From NCBI GenBank assembly GCA_937124615.1, contig CAKZKR010000063.1, positions 35,626-99,625 on the forward strand: DNA of 64,000 bases. The letters run 5' to 3'. The notes under the pieces are model-generated. The model ran no database searches. It was not told the origin of the DNA and saw nothing but the letters and a program-made list of their open reading frames with translations. The position numbers were made by a program, and so were the translations under genes. This document shows, one piece after another, positions 26,773-35,794 of this stretch. Source of the stretch: an uncultured bacterium (GTDB lineage: Bacteria > Hydrogenedentota > Hydrogenedentia > Hydrogenedentales > Hydrogenedentaceae). Numbering within the stretch: position 1 is the stretch's first letter; each line of letters begins with the position of its first letter.

Positions 26773-28230
26773 TTATGGCTTCGAAGTATTTACAGGATGA
26801 ACAACATTCAATTCTTTTGCCGCTTTGACCTCATCAAGCCTCTGAACGGGTGTTGTTATCGGTGCTTTTCGTAATTCATCGGGGTTTTGTTTTGCCTGTT
26901 CGGCTAATTCCATCATAGTATTACAGAATTGGTCAAGAGTCTCTTTTGTCTCTGTTTCAGTGGGTTCTATCATCAGGGCCTCTTTTACGGTCAAGGGGAA
27001 ATAAACGGTCGGAGCATGAAATCCCCGGTCGAGCAGTGCTTTGGCGAAATCCAGCGCCCTTACATCGAAATCATGATAAGGCATGGCGGTAAGTACGCAT
27101 TCATGCATACATAATCGATCATATGCAGGTGGAAAAGCAGAACGGATTTTCGCTAATACATAATTAGCGTTAAGAACTGCTTTTCGACTAACCTCTTTTA
27201 AACCTTCACTTCCCTGCATCAGGATATAAACATAAGCACGGACTGCAACTAAAAAATGCCCTAAAAATGGAGCAGATTTGCCGATGGTGTTTTTTGGATA
27301 TTCAAGATTGAAAATATGGTCATCATTTTTTGTGACTCTTGGCCCCGGTAGGAAATCCAGTAGTCGTTCATTTACACCAACGGGTCCCGAACCCGGCCCC
27401 CCCATTCCATGGGGAGTAGCGAAGGTTTTATGAAGATTAAAATGCATAACATCAAAACCTAAATCTCCGGGACGACACTGTCCAATAATAGCATTCAAAT
27501 TAGCCCCATCATAGTAAAGAAGGGCATCGTATTTATGGGCCAGTTCTGCAATTTCTTGTATATCTTTTTCAAACAATCCATGAGTATTCGGACATGTCAA
27601 CATAATGCCTGCTACCTCATCGTTCATACTTTTCCGAAAACAATCCAAGTCCAGAGTCCCCTGGGAATTTGAAGGGACTTCCTGCACCTGAAAACCTGCA
27701 ATAGCGGCACTGGCCGGATTTGTTCCATGTGCGGAGTCGGGTATCAGGATGGTTTTTTTATGTGTATTATTATGATGTTTGTGGTATGCAGATATCATCA
27801 ACACCCCTGTCAATTCTCCGTGTGCACCTGCCATAGGTTGGAGAGAAACTGCACGCATCCCTGAAATTTCACTTAACAATTGTTCTAAATGGTAAACCAG
27901 TTCCAGGGCCCCTTGAATACAATCATGATAGACTTCGGAATAAAGGAATTGAGGATGTAATTGTGTAAACCCTGCAAACGAAGAGACAACATCCGCAATT
28001 TTGGGGTTGTATTTCATTGTGCAGGAGCCCAGAGGATAAAAGTTCGTATCGATGCCCATGTTTCTTTGCGATAGATGTGTGAAATGACGGACAACATCCA
28101 GTTCAGAAACTTCAGGGAGTTCAGCAGGGTGTTGCCGTTTCAATTCTTGTGGAAAAGAAACTTCAGGTATCTGTCCTTTAGGAATTGAAAAAGCCTGACG
28201 ATGATTGCATTTTTCATAAATCAAATCCAT
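26773..28230 (-). CDS. gcvPB: Glycine dehydrogenase (decarboxylating) subunit 2, GcvPB
   Basis: PLP-dependent half of the two-subunit P-protein, which decarboxylates glycine and passes the aminomethyl group to GcvH. The PLP lysine is K268 in NLHKTFATPHG; the glycine-rich GMGGPGSGPVGV follows. Start chosen at the ATG (28230) with AGGAG 10 nt upstream and 13 nt after the gcvPA stop; a longer frame would begin at TTG inside gcvPA. 485 residues is typical. Confidence 0.95.
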   Translation of the reverse strand: MDLIYEKCNHRQAFSIPKGQIPEVSFPQELKRQHPAELPEVSELDVVRHFTHLSQRNMGIDTNFYPLGSCTMKYNPKIADVVSSFAGFTQLHPQFLYSEVYHDCIQGALELVYHLEQLLSEISGMRAVSLQPMAGAHGELTGVLMISAYHKHHNNTHKKTILIPDSAHGTNPASAAIAGFQVQEVPSNSQGTLDLDCFRKSMNDEVAGIMLTCPNTHGLFEKDIQEIAELAHKYDALLYYDGANLNAIIGQCRPGDLGFDVMHFNLHKTFATPHGMGGPGSGPVGVNERLLDFLPGPRVTKNDDHIFNLEYPKNTIGKSAPFLGHFLVAVRAYVYILMQGSEGLKEVSRKAVLNANYVLAKIRSAFPPAYDRLCMHECVLTAMPYHDFDVRALDFAKALLDRGFHAPTVYFPLTVKEALMIEPTETETKETLDQFCNTMMELAEQAKQNPDELRKAPITTPVQRLDEVKAAKELNVVHPVNTSKP

Positions 28231-28243
28231 GCGAATACTACTC

Positions 28244-29578
28244 CTATGAAATATTTGCTCGAATAAGTTCGACAAGCAAATCCAATTCTTTCTGTGTTCT
28301 TTTTTCCGTTACAGCAATAAGCAAATCCCCTATATCACCGTATCTATTACCATCCATATCTTTGCTTGGTATTTGTTGTTTGCAATGTTCTAATAAAGAT
28401 TTCAATGGAATACCGGGGAATACTCCCGATTGTTTAATTTTTTGAACAACCTGCTCCGCAGGAATAGGAAGACGAACAACAAACTCATTAAAGGTCGGTT
28501 TCGAATTGATAACAGATACAAATTCAGTCAATTTCTTTTTCAGATATTCTGTCTTTGAATAGCAATCCTGTGCTATTTCAATCAGTCCTTTCTTACCTAC
28601 CTCACACAAATAAATCAAAGCACGCAATGCACATAGTGCCTGATTAGAACATACATTGGACATGGCTTTTTCGCGACGGATATGTTGTTCCCGTGCTTGT
28701 AGAGTAAGAACAAAACCGCGTTTCCCCTGTTTATCAACAGTCATCGCACAAATGCGTCCGGGCATTTTGCGAATATATTCTTTTCGTGTGGTAAATAATC
28801 CTAAGTATGGTCCACCAAAACCTAACGGTAAACCCAGACATTGTCCTTCTCCAACCGCAATATCTGCTCCCATTTCGCCGGGGGTTTTCATAAGACCTAA
28901 GGCTATTGGATAAAAATGAATTATCATAAGGGCTTTTGCTTCATGACAATTCCGTGCAATATCGGTGAAGTCATGTATATTACCGAAGAAATCAGGCGTA
29001 GCACCAATAACACAGGCGCAATCTTCCGGATTTTTTCCATACTCTAATTCTAAATCTAAATTTGCTGTGTGGGTGTATAACATTTGCTCATAAATCGGAT
29101 TTATTCCAGGAATAATTCTTACTTTCCGTCGCCCCGTTACACGAACAGCAAGCATAACGGCTTCAAATAATGCAGTACCTCCATCATATAAAGAAGCATT
29201 CGCCACTTCCATGTCTGTTAGTCGGCATAATGCTGTCTGATACTCGTATATTGCTTGCAATGTCCCCTGAGCGCTTTCCGGTTGATAGGGAGTATATGCG
29301 GTCGAAAATTCTCCCCGTTGAGAGAGATAATCAACAACAGCAGGTATATAGTGGTCATAAAATCCACCTCCTACAAAAGAAATACCATCCACTCGATTTT
29401 TCTTGCTCAAGGAATCCAACCGCTGATAGGCCTCTATTTCTGATAAGCCTTCGGGTATGTTCCATGATTTCAAACGAAGGGAGGGAGGTATGTCTTCAAA
29501 GAAAGAATCAATTGAGGAGACGCCAATAACCTTCAACATTTCCTGCTCGTCAGTATTTGTAACAGGGATCCACACCAT
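28244..29578 (-). CDS. gcvPA: Glycine dehydrogenase (decarboxylating) subunit 1, GcvPA
   Basis: Partner subunit of GcvPB. The start is set at 29578, which gives MVWIPVTNTDEQEMLKVIG, the usual GcvPA beginning, with GAGGAA before it; a further 25 upstream codons are in frame but poorly supported. The SIDSFFEDIPPSLR segment and the GQCLGLPLGFGGPYLGLF motif are typical. 444 residues, normal length. Confidence 0.95.
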   Translation of the reverse strand: MVWIPVTNTDEQEMLKVIGVSSIDSFFEDIPPSLRLKSWNIPEGLSEIEAYQRLDSLSKKNRVDGISFVGGGFYDHYIPAVVDYLSQRGEFSTAYTPYQPESAQGTLQAIYEYQTALCRLTDMEVANASLYDGGTALFEAVMLAVRVTGRRKVRIIPGINPIYEQMLYTHTANLDLELEYGKNPEDCACVIGATPDFFGNIHDFTDIARNCHEAKALMIIHFYPIALGLMKTPGEMGADIAVGEGQCLGLPLGFGGPYLGLFTTRKEYIRKMPGRICAMTVDKQGKRGFVLTLQAREQHIRREKAMSNVCSNQALCALRALIYLCEVGKKGLIEIAQDCYSKTEYLKKKLTEFVSVINSKPTFNEFVVRLPIPAEQVVQKIKQSGVFPGIPLKSLLEHCKQQIPSKDMDGNRYGDIGDLLIAVTEKRTQKELDLLVELIRANIS

Positions 29579-29677
29579 AATACTTTCCTCAGACCTAATT
29601 AAGAATTTAAAAATATATAGCCTACTTAATAATTGAAAATATTCAGAATTCAAATGTAATGAATGTTGAGAAACAGA

Positions 29678-30058
29678 TTATAACGATTTCAGATATTTCT
29701 CGTATGCTTCACGGTTCATTAATCTACGATATTGGGCTGTATCAATATCGTCCATTTTGAAACACCAACCTCTGCCGTAGGGATCAAGGTTAATTAGTTC
29801 CGGTTCCCCCTCCAATGCTTCATTAACCTCTACAATCACACCTGTAACAGGGGCATAAATATCCTCCGCCGCTTTTACAGATTCTACTTGAGCCACAGGT
29901 TCCTTTTGCCGAACATGCCTCCCAATTTCGGGCAGTTCGACATAGGTTACATCTCCCAATTGCTCCTGAGCATACTCAGAGATGCCTACAACATACAGTC
30001 CGTCTTCTTCCCCAATCCATTCATGGTTTTCAGTATAGCGAACATCCTCTGGATACAT
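29678..30058 (-). CDS. gcvH: Glycine cleavage system H protein
   Basis: Lipoyl carrier of the glycine cleavage system. 126 residues; the lipoylated lysine is K62 in VESVKAAEDIYAP. The N-terminal YTENHEWI and the glycine-rich LGDVTYVELPEIG are standard. A strong AAGGAG precedes the start. It lies between gcvT (63 nt upstream) and gcvPA (99 nt downstream). Confidence 0.97.
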   Translation of the reverse strand: MYPEDVRYTENHEWIGEEDGLYVVGISEYAQEQLGDVTYVELPEIGRHVRQKEPVAQVESVKAAEDIYAPVTGVIVEVNEALEGEPELINLDPYGRGWCFKMDDIDTAQYRRLMNREAYEKYLKSL

Positions 30059-30121
30059 AGCATGTTCTCCTTATTTGTTGTTTGGGGCGTTTGAGTTTTT
30101 TATATTAACACAACACATTTA

Positions 30122-31207
30122 TTATGAGACCTTTTTCCGGGCTGTTCCGTTTTGATATATGGGAATACTACTTACCTCTATTTGTAAAGAACGCTCTGCA
30201 ACTTGTAAGACAGTTCCAGGATTTGCTACTCGTTTGTCTAACATTGCCAACCCAACCCCTACCCCTACACTCGGTCCATATGTCCCACTGGTAACCTCAC
30301 CTATTTCATGGTCTTGAAACATAAGTTTCTGATTGCGTCGAGGGGCTTGTCTTGTATTTGTTTTTATCCCTGTTAAGATACGATAATCTCCACGGTCTTT
30401 CTGTTGTAAAAGTAAGTCTTTCCCTACGAAATCGTGTTCCCAATCGATGAAACGGTCCATACTTGCCATTAATGGAGTTGAACCGGGAAGGATATCCTGG
30501 CCGTTTAAGGGGTATCCCATCTCCGTTCGTAGCGTATCTCGTGCACCTAATCCACAGGGTTTTACCTCAGGATGGGATAGCAGTTTATCCCAGATGTCGG
30601 GACCTATTGAGATAGGCAAATAAAGTTCATAACCTAACTCACCTGTATATCCTGCTCGTGTTATGATTATCTTTTCTCCTTTATATTCAAATGTTCCGCC
30701 GGTCCAGTATTTTAGTCCCTTAATCTGGGGGTTAAAATTAGAATCCAATAAGACATCTAAACTTTTTGGTCCCTGAATATCTATTTTTACAAGTTGCTGA
30801 GTAATATCTTCTGCCTGAACGCTGGAATCGCATAACAAAGAGGAGACCTGCTCTAAAGGTCCGGCGTTTGTTATTACGAAAAGCGTTTCCTCATTCAGTT
30901 TTATCCCGACGCAATCATCAAGAATGGAACTATCACGATTAAGTAAAGCAGTATAACGACATTTACCTACAGGTAGGGATGTAAAATCACCACAGGTGAG
31001 ATATGAAAAATGGGCCATCTTATCCTGTCCGTGAATAAGAAACTCTCCCATATGTGAACAATCAAAAATACCTGCATGAGAGCGGACATGGAGATGCTCC
31101 GATATAATACCCTCAAACTGAACAGGTAAATACCATCCATGAAAATCTACAAACCGTCCACCTGATTTTTCACAACACTCAAAAAGTGGAGTTCTTTTCA
31201 ATTCCAA
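30122..31207 (-). CDS. gcvT: Glycine cleavage system T protein (aminomethyltransferase)
   Basis: Transfers the methylene group from the H-protein-bound aminomethyl to tetrahydrofolate, releasing ammonia. 361 residues with GWYLPVQFEGI near the start, the THF-binding TRAGYTGELGYELYLP segment and LGARDTLRTEMGYPLNG. It starts at TTG with AGGAG 7 nt upstream; no ATG alternative gives a complete N-terminus. It is the first gene after the riboswitch-like leader. The L-protein gene (lpd) is not in the window. Confidence 0.95.
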   Translation of the reverse strand: MELKRTPLFECCEKSGGRFVDFHGWYLPVQFEGIISEHLHVRSHAGIFDCSHMGEFLIHGQDKMAHFSYLTCGDFTSLPVGKCRYTALLNRDSSILDDCVGIKLNEETLFVITNAGPLEQVSSLLCDSSVQAEDITQQLVKIDIQGPKSLDVLLDSNFNPQIKGLKYWTGGTFEYKGEKIIITRAGYTGELGYELYLPISIGPDIWDKLLSHPEVKPCGLGARDTLRTEMGYPLNGQDILPGSTPLMASMDRFIDWEHDFVGKDLLLQQKDRGDYRILTGIKTNTRQAPRRNQKLMFQDHEIGEVTSGTYGPSVGVGVGLAMLDKRVANPGTVLQVAERSLQIEVSSIPIYQNGTARKKVS

Positions 31208-31284
31208 CGAATTTCTCCTGTGAGTGATAACACATTCAAGTATATGTTATTATGCTATTCAATTATGGTGTAAATAATTTAAAA

Positions 31285-31363
31285 TGCCCAGGCGAACGGC
31301 TTTTGACGGTTCGGGTCGCTCCCTTGTGGTTAATTCCACTTCATATCGCCAGTTGCGACACCC
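31285..31363 (-). ncRNA. ZTP (pfl-type) riboswitch upstream of the glycine cleavage-folD operon
   Basis: On the minus strand: a GTCGC/GCGAC outer helix (parts of GTGTCGC and GCGACCC), an inner GTGG/CCAC hairpin within the conserved AGTGGAATTAACCAC context, and the nearly invariant 3' segment GCCGTTCGCCTGGGCA, as in the ZTP/pfl motif. This RNA class senses ZMP/ZTP, a signal of 10-formyl-THF shortage, and typically precedes one-carbon and purine genes, which fits gcvT-folD. The aptamer ends ~78 nt before the gcvT start. The expression platform is unclear, as no terminator hairpin was recognised. Confidence 0.82.
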
Positions 31364-31374
31364 TAATAGGATTT

Positions 31375-31404
31375 ATTTTATCATATTAAATCGTTAGATT
31401 TCAA
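31375..31404 (-). promoter_or_regulatory. Promoter for the riboswitch-gcv operon
   Basis: On the minus strand TTGAAA (31404-31399) and TAAAAT (31380-31375), 18 bp apart, end ~11 nt before the aptamer. This is the position needed for a transcript that begins with the riboswitch. Confidence 0.5.
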
Positions 31405-31549
31405 GGATAAATATTTGCTTAAAAACGAAGGATTTTTAAATTTGTATAAACCCAAAAAAGAAAATATATGTAGAAATAATCAGTAAAGTCGGAAAAAGTA
31501 GTATTTGTATATAATCACAGATTACTATAATAATGTAGGGCATAGAAGA

Positions 31550-32311
31550 ATGATTGAGCACAAAGAGACAAATAATAAATATAATACAGAAATGGAATTA
31601 CGACAGAAAGGAGAGATTTTCCGCCTTTTTAATAAAATCGCTTACAGATATGACATAACAAATCGACTATTATCGCTCGGTCGGGATGCGTACTGGAGAA
31701 GAGAACTGGTTCGGCAGGTAAAAATTGAAAAAGAGCATGACTTTTTTCTGTTAGACCTTGCAACAGGGACAGGGGAGGTTATGAAAACATTTAGAGATGT
31801 TTTTCCGGATTATGGCTACCTTCTTGGAATCGACCTTTCAGAAGGAATGATAAGAGCGGGGATGGGTAAATTTAATAATGAGAAGCAAACATGTTTGTTT
31901 GCAGTAATGGATGTTATGTGTCAGGGCATACGGTCAGAAAAAATCAATGTAGTAACGATGGCGTTCGGGATACGAAATGTTTCCAAAATTTCATCTGCTT
32001 TAAGAGAAATATACCGCGTGTTAAAACCGGGAGGGCAAGTATTAATTCTTGAATTTGGTCTTCCCCAAAAGTGGTTAAAGAGAAAAATCTATTTGTTTTA
32101 CCTTCGTTATATACTTCCATATATAGGGGGGGTCTGGACAGGTTGTCCTTCTGCATATCGATATTTGAGTGAGACAATATGCAAATTCCCTTCACACGAA
32201 CAATTTTCCTTGCTATTAGAAGAAGTCGGTTTTACAAATACAGGATGGACAGAATTTAATTGGGGTGCTGTTTTGCTATATACAGCCACAAAACCCAAAG
32301 AAAGCAGATAA
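31550..32311 (+). CDS. UbiE/MenG-type methyltransferase
   Basis: A SAM-dependent C-methyltransferase of the UbiE/COQ5/MenG family, likely methylating demethylmenaquinone in menaquinone synthesis. The SAM motif I is LLDLATGTGEV, with later TMAFGIRNV and REIYRVLKPGGQVLILEFG; the family start FNKIAYRYDITNRLLSLGRDAYWRR is complete. ATG at 31550 is used; a TTG 15 codons earlier is unsupported. No other quinone genes are adjacent, so menaquinone rather than ubiquinone is an inference. Confidence 0.88.
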   Translation: MIEHKETNNKYNTEMELRQKGEIFRLFNKIAYRYDITNRLLSLGRDAYWRRELVRQVKIEKEHDFFLLDLATGTGEVMKTFRDVFPDYGYLLGIDLSEGMIRAGMGKFNNEKQTCLFAVMDVMCQGIRSEKINVVTMAFGIRNVSKISSALREIYRVLKPGGQVLILEFGLPQKWLKRKIYLFYLRYILPYIGGVWTGCPSAYRYLSETICKFPSHEQFSLLLEEVGFTNTGWTEFNWGAVLLYTATKPKESR

Positions 32312-32436
32312 AATTTGTGAACCACACCCAAAACAATGACACATGTTTTTCAGTTTTTGTTTTGTTATAATTGTTTCACAAAATATCGTTTCGGACACAT
32401 ATGGATAATGATATAAACTAAAGTAGGTATGGAATT

Positions 32437-33729
32437 ATGGCCGGAGTTTCTCTCAAAACAAAAATATCTTTCGGAATGGGAGGGATTGCTCTAACATTAC
32501 CCGATATGGTATTTACGCAATGGATTTTTATGCGATATGTCCCAAACGAAAAGGACGCATTATTATCCGCTTCGTTATTTGGGGTTATTTTTATGATTGC
32601 CCGTGTGTGTGGTGCCGTTGCAGAACCTCTTATTGGACATTGGAGTGATTCCTGCCGAACAAAGTGGGGACGCAGAATCCCCTTTGTTCGATTTGGACTG
32701 TTACCGTTAGTGATATTTTTCCTTTTAATGTGGCATCCCCCTGTAATGGCTCCTGTATGGTTACGGGCTATTTATGCATACCTGATTATACAAATATATC
32801 TTCTATTTTATCCGGGGGTATTGACACCCTATTTGTCCTTACTGACAGAATTAGGGGAGGAAAGTATGGACCGCGTCCGATTAATGACCGCACAGGGTGT
32901 CTTTGTAATGCTTGGGAGTGTTGTTTTCGCACTGGTTGGAGTAGTTAAGGAAAATTACGGATGGACAATGATGTCTTTACTTGTCGCTTTTTTAACTTTT
33001 TCCTCATTACTACCTATCGCTATAACGGGAAAAGAACGAAATGTCCCCAAGGAAGGTGAAAAAAATGTATCCTTTATTCAATCTGCAATATGGGTTCTGA
33101 AGAGTAGGTCGTTTTTACATCTTGTTTTCGGAACTTCCTTTTATTTCCTCGCTTTCACTTGTATTGTGATGAGCCTTCCCTTCTGGGTTAAAGTGTATTT
33201 AGGAAAAGGAGAAGCCTTTGTAACTTATTTGATGTTACCTCTGCTGTTGATAACAATGTGTCTATTTGCATTTGTAGGTCCGACCGTAGAACGCTTCGGT
33301 AAATACCGGATTTTTTCATGGACCCTGTTGTTGGCGAGTATTGGATTATTCCTTCTTTCGGCTGTAGGTTTGTATCCATTCGGAAGTCCTTTTGTTCATT
33401 TACTACTTGTAGTAATGTGGATGGGTATTCCTGTAGCAGGTCTGGCTGTGTTGCCCTTTGCCATACTCACGGATGTTATTGATGAAGATGAAAAGAAGAC
33501 AGGAACAAGACGCGATGCTATATTCTTTGCTATTCAAGGAACCATCCAAAAAATATTTATAGGAATTTCAGGCGCCATTTTCTCTGTTCTGGCCTATTGG
33601 GGAAGTGGGAGTAATGTAACAGAACAGGGCTTGAGATTTGTTGCAATAGCGGGAGGACTGAGTGCCTTTGTGGGATGTATAATTTTTCTCGGGTATCCTC
33701 TGAAGAATGTTGATGTGAAACAAAAATGA
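32437..33729 (+). CDS. GPH-family sugar:cation symporter-like MFS transporter
   Basis: A 430-residue membrane protein with about twelve hydrophobic segments. The cytoplasmic RVCGAVAEPLIGHWSDSCRTKWGRRIPF segment between helices 2 and 3 corresponds to the MelB-type DPxxGxxSDR-T-x-x-GRRRP pattern. The usual motif D of DPLIG is replaced by EPLIG. A glycoside or sugar is a probable substrate, with Na+ or H+ coupling. No neighbour indicates the substrate. Confidence 0.8.
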   Translation: MAGVSLKTKISFGMGGIALTLPDMVFTQWIFMRYVPNEKDALLSASLFGVIFMIARVCGAVAEPLIGHWSDSCRTKWGRRIPFVRFGLLPLVIFFLLMWHPPVMAPVWLRAIYAYLIIQIYLLFYPGVLTPYLSLLTELGEESMDRVRLMTAQGVFVMLGSVVFALVGVVKENYGWTMMSLLVAFLTFSSLLPIAITGKERNVPKEGEKNVSFIQSAIWVLKSRSFLHLVFGTSFYFLAFTCIVMSLPFWVKVYLGKGEAFVTYLMLPLLLITMCLFAFVGPTVERFGKYRIFSWTLLLASIGLFLLSAVGLYPFGSPFVHLLLVVMWMGIPVAGLAVLPFAILTDVIDEDEKKTGTRRDAIFFAIQGTIQKIFIGISGAIFSVLAYWGSGSNVTEQGLRFVAIAGGLSAFVGCIIFLGYPLKNVDVKQK

Positions 33730-33885
33730 TCTATATCTGATTTTTTCTACATCCCATTTTTTCCTTTCTACACTTATTTGTGTCTCTCTTTTTCTAAATT
33801 TAAGAGAATAATAACTTCATATCTTTTTGATAATCAGATACTTATATTCATTTTCTAAAAAATAATAAATTTTTAAAAAATTTAC

Positions 33886-33914
33886 TTGACAAATGGTGGA
33901 GAATATTGTACTAT
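33886..33914 (+). promoter_or_regulatory. Promoter of the GntR regulator
   Basis: TTGACA (33886-33891) and TACTAT (33909-33914), 17 bp apart, followed by the ATG at 33950. The -10 element overlaps the left half of the palindromic operator. Confidence 0.6.
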
Positions 33915-33929
33915 TATATTAGTACAATA
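33904..33929. promoter_or_regulatory. Perfect 26-bp inverted repeat, probable GntR (YtrA-type) operator
   Basis: TATTGTACTA (33904-33913) and its exact complement TAGTACAATA (33920-33929) are separated by TTATAT. The inverted repeat overlaps the -10 region just upstream of the GntR gene. Such palindromes are usual operators of YtrA-subfamily regulators, so negative autoregulation is inferred. Confidence 0.65.
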
Positions 33930-33949
33930 ATACAGTAAGGATTTAAGAT

Positions 33950-34342
33950 ATGATACGGATTAATACGCAAGATGGAACGCCGATATACCTACAAATCGTC
34001 CGGCAGTTCCAATATCTCATTGCAACAGGCTCACTGAAAAAGGGTGATGAGTTGCCTCCTGTTCGCACATTGGCTCAGCAGTTGCTGATAAATCCAAATA
34101 CTGTTGCAAAAGCCTACAAAGAATTGGAAAGTCAGGGATTGATTTATACGCGTCCCGGTGCAGGAACTTATGTGGCTCCTACACGGCCTATATTTTCTGA
34201 TGATGAACGCTACCGTATTTTCCATGAGCATGTTGACTCATTATTAGTCGTGGCAAAACATTTGAATTTTTCGTTAAATCAAGTATTGGAACAGATAAAA
34301 ATTCGTGCTGAAAAAATAAACTTGAACATAGAAGAGGAGTAA
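33950..34342 (+). CDS. YtrA-subfamily GntR transcriptional regulator
   Basis: A short 130-residue GntR protein: winged helix (residues about 1-75; [57 protein letters not shown]) plus a short C-terminal helical tail, the build of YtrA regulators that often control ABC transporter genes. Four nt separate it from an ABC ATPase gene that is truncated. The operator-like palindrome lies directly upstream. Confidence 0.92.
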   Translation: MIRINTQDGTPIYLQIVRQFQYLIATGSLKKGDELPPVRTLAQQLLINPNTVAKAYKELESQGLIYTRPGAGTYVAPTRPIFSDDERYRIFHEHVDSLLVVAKHLNFSLNQVLEQIKIRAEKINLNIEEE

Positions 34343-34346
34343 GGTC

Positions 34347-34529
34347 ATGAGAGAACTAAATGAACTAAAAGAATCAGAAAAAGATTCGTCTATTGCAAAG
34401 ATAGAAGGTTTGAGTAAAAATTTTGGGAGCAAACTTGCTTTAGATAATGTGTCAATTACTGTGGCTCGAGGAGGTGTGTTTGGACTGGTTGGCGAAAATG
34501 GTGCTGGAAAAACTACACGAAATCGCTGA
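34347..34529 (+). pseudogene. ABC transporter ATPase, truncated after the Walker A motif
   Basis: The frame encodes a 27-residue lead, [21 protein letters not shown] and Walker [10 protein letters not shown], then TRNR and a stop at 34529. The remaining ~180 residues, including signature and Walker B, are missing, so it cannot work. The natural family continues at Walker A with L/I-residues; here it switches to unrelated sequence at about 34515. The position after a YtrA-type regulator is where the ABC ATPase of such operons is expected. Confidence 0.85.
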
Positions 34530-35658
34530 AAGTGGTTTGGAAAAGGGTCATTACCCTATTGATTTAACACAGGGTTTCAGCACGGAATTACCTCATCTCG
34601 CTCGTCTAAGAGACTATGCAAGGAGATTAGCATTTGAGGCGGACCTGTGTGTTATTAAGGGCGACTATGAGGGATTGCTCAAAGCATTTCGGAGTATGGC
34701 CTCTATTTATAAATCCCTTGAACATGAGCCTTTCTTGATTTCTCAACTTGTAAATTTTGCCATAACAGGGATTATGTGTGACCATATTGATTGGATTTTC
34801 TCGCACTGTGAATTACCCGAGGATGTGCTCTTAAAATTGAATGACATTATTACAATGTATTATGTGCCGAAAGAAGAGAGATCTAAATTAGGTTTAAGTT
34901 ATCATACAGAATTGTTAGCATTTCTGGACCTACTCAAAAAAGGAAATGTAGTTTTTGTATCCTCCCATATTTCTAGTGATTCAATCACAGAAAAGAAATT
35001 TAATAGTGTTGGAAAATCATGGTTTCCAATAACCGATATTATGTATCCCGCAGGTTTAGAAGCAATGCTTGCGGTCAACTTATATTCCAGTTTAATGGAA
35101 GCCTGTACAAAGGTAACTCGTGAAGAGAATGTTGAGGTCCCCGAAAAACAATTTATTGATTTATATTTTACTCGTCTTTTTGAAGATAGAAATTCTACTT
35201 ATTTGTTTAAGACGGCTCCACCTTGTTGGTTGTATTTTATGACTATGATAGTCTTCCCTGCATTACAAAGAACTATCGAAGCAGAATTGAGGCATCATGT
35301 TGTGGTAGAACTAATTAAAACGGCCATTGCCGTTGAAAGATTTCGCCAGAAAAATAATCGGCTACCGGGAAATTTGGAAGAATTAGTTCCTGATTATCTT
35401 TCAGAAGTTCCCAAAGACCCATGGAATAAAGGGGAACCTATTAAATACATCAAAGAGGAGAATTTTGGATTCAAAGTATATAGCATTGGAATGGATAGAG
35501 AAGATGATGGAGGAATATCAAGAGACCCGGAGAGTGGTGGAGTTAATATTCGTAAGTTTGATATTCCGTTTTCTGTGCCTCCGTTAGAGATTCGCCGTCA
35601 ACCCCCCGTTTCTAAAGATATTTCCTTGCTATCTATTTGTGCTAAGATTGAAAAATAA
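34506..35658 (+). pseudogene. 3' part of a planctomycete-type family protein joined to the ABC ATPase fragment
   Basis: From about 34513 the second frame reads [20 protein letters not shown] and then TELPHLARLRDYARRLAFEA, the middle of a family with an N-terminal membrane helix and a C-terminal peptide (VERFRQKNNRLPGNLEELVP ... KDPW ... YSIGMDREDDGG) typical of large low-GC and planctomycete genomes. The N-terminal ~100-150 residues, including any membrane helix, are missing. The frame can be extended to an ATG at 34447, but this lies inside the ATPase sequence. Probably not functional; ~380 codons remain. Confidence 0.7.
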
Positions 35659-35794
35659 ATACTTGTAACTCTTATTTGATTCGTAATCCATTCTTTTTGT
35701 GGTGTGTTTTCATCTCTATTTGCGTTTGTGTAGGGAAGTTTCTTAATCTAAACTATGATTATGGAACAACCATTGAAGATTACAGGAGATGATT

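Noticed and set aside
28231..28275. Upstream TTG start for gcvPB
   Set aside because: It lies inside gcvPA without a ribosome site; ATG at 28230 has AGGAG and fits family length.
31285..31363. Glycine riboswitch before gcvT
   Set aside because: The glycine aptamer consensus is not readable, while the CGCCTGGGCA end and GTGG/CCAC hairpin fit ZTP.
34447..35658. A complete 403-codon gene
   Set aside because: Its first ~20 codons are ABC ATPase sequence read in another frame; the family match starts only at about 34513.
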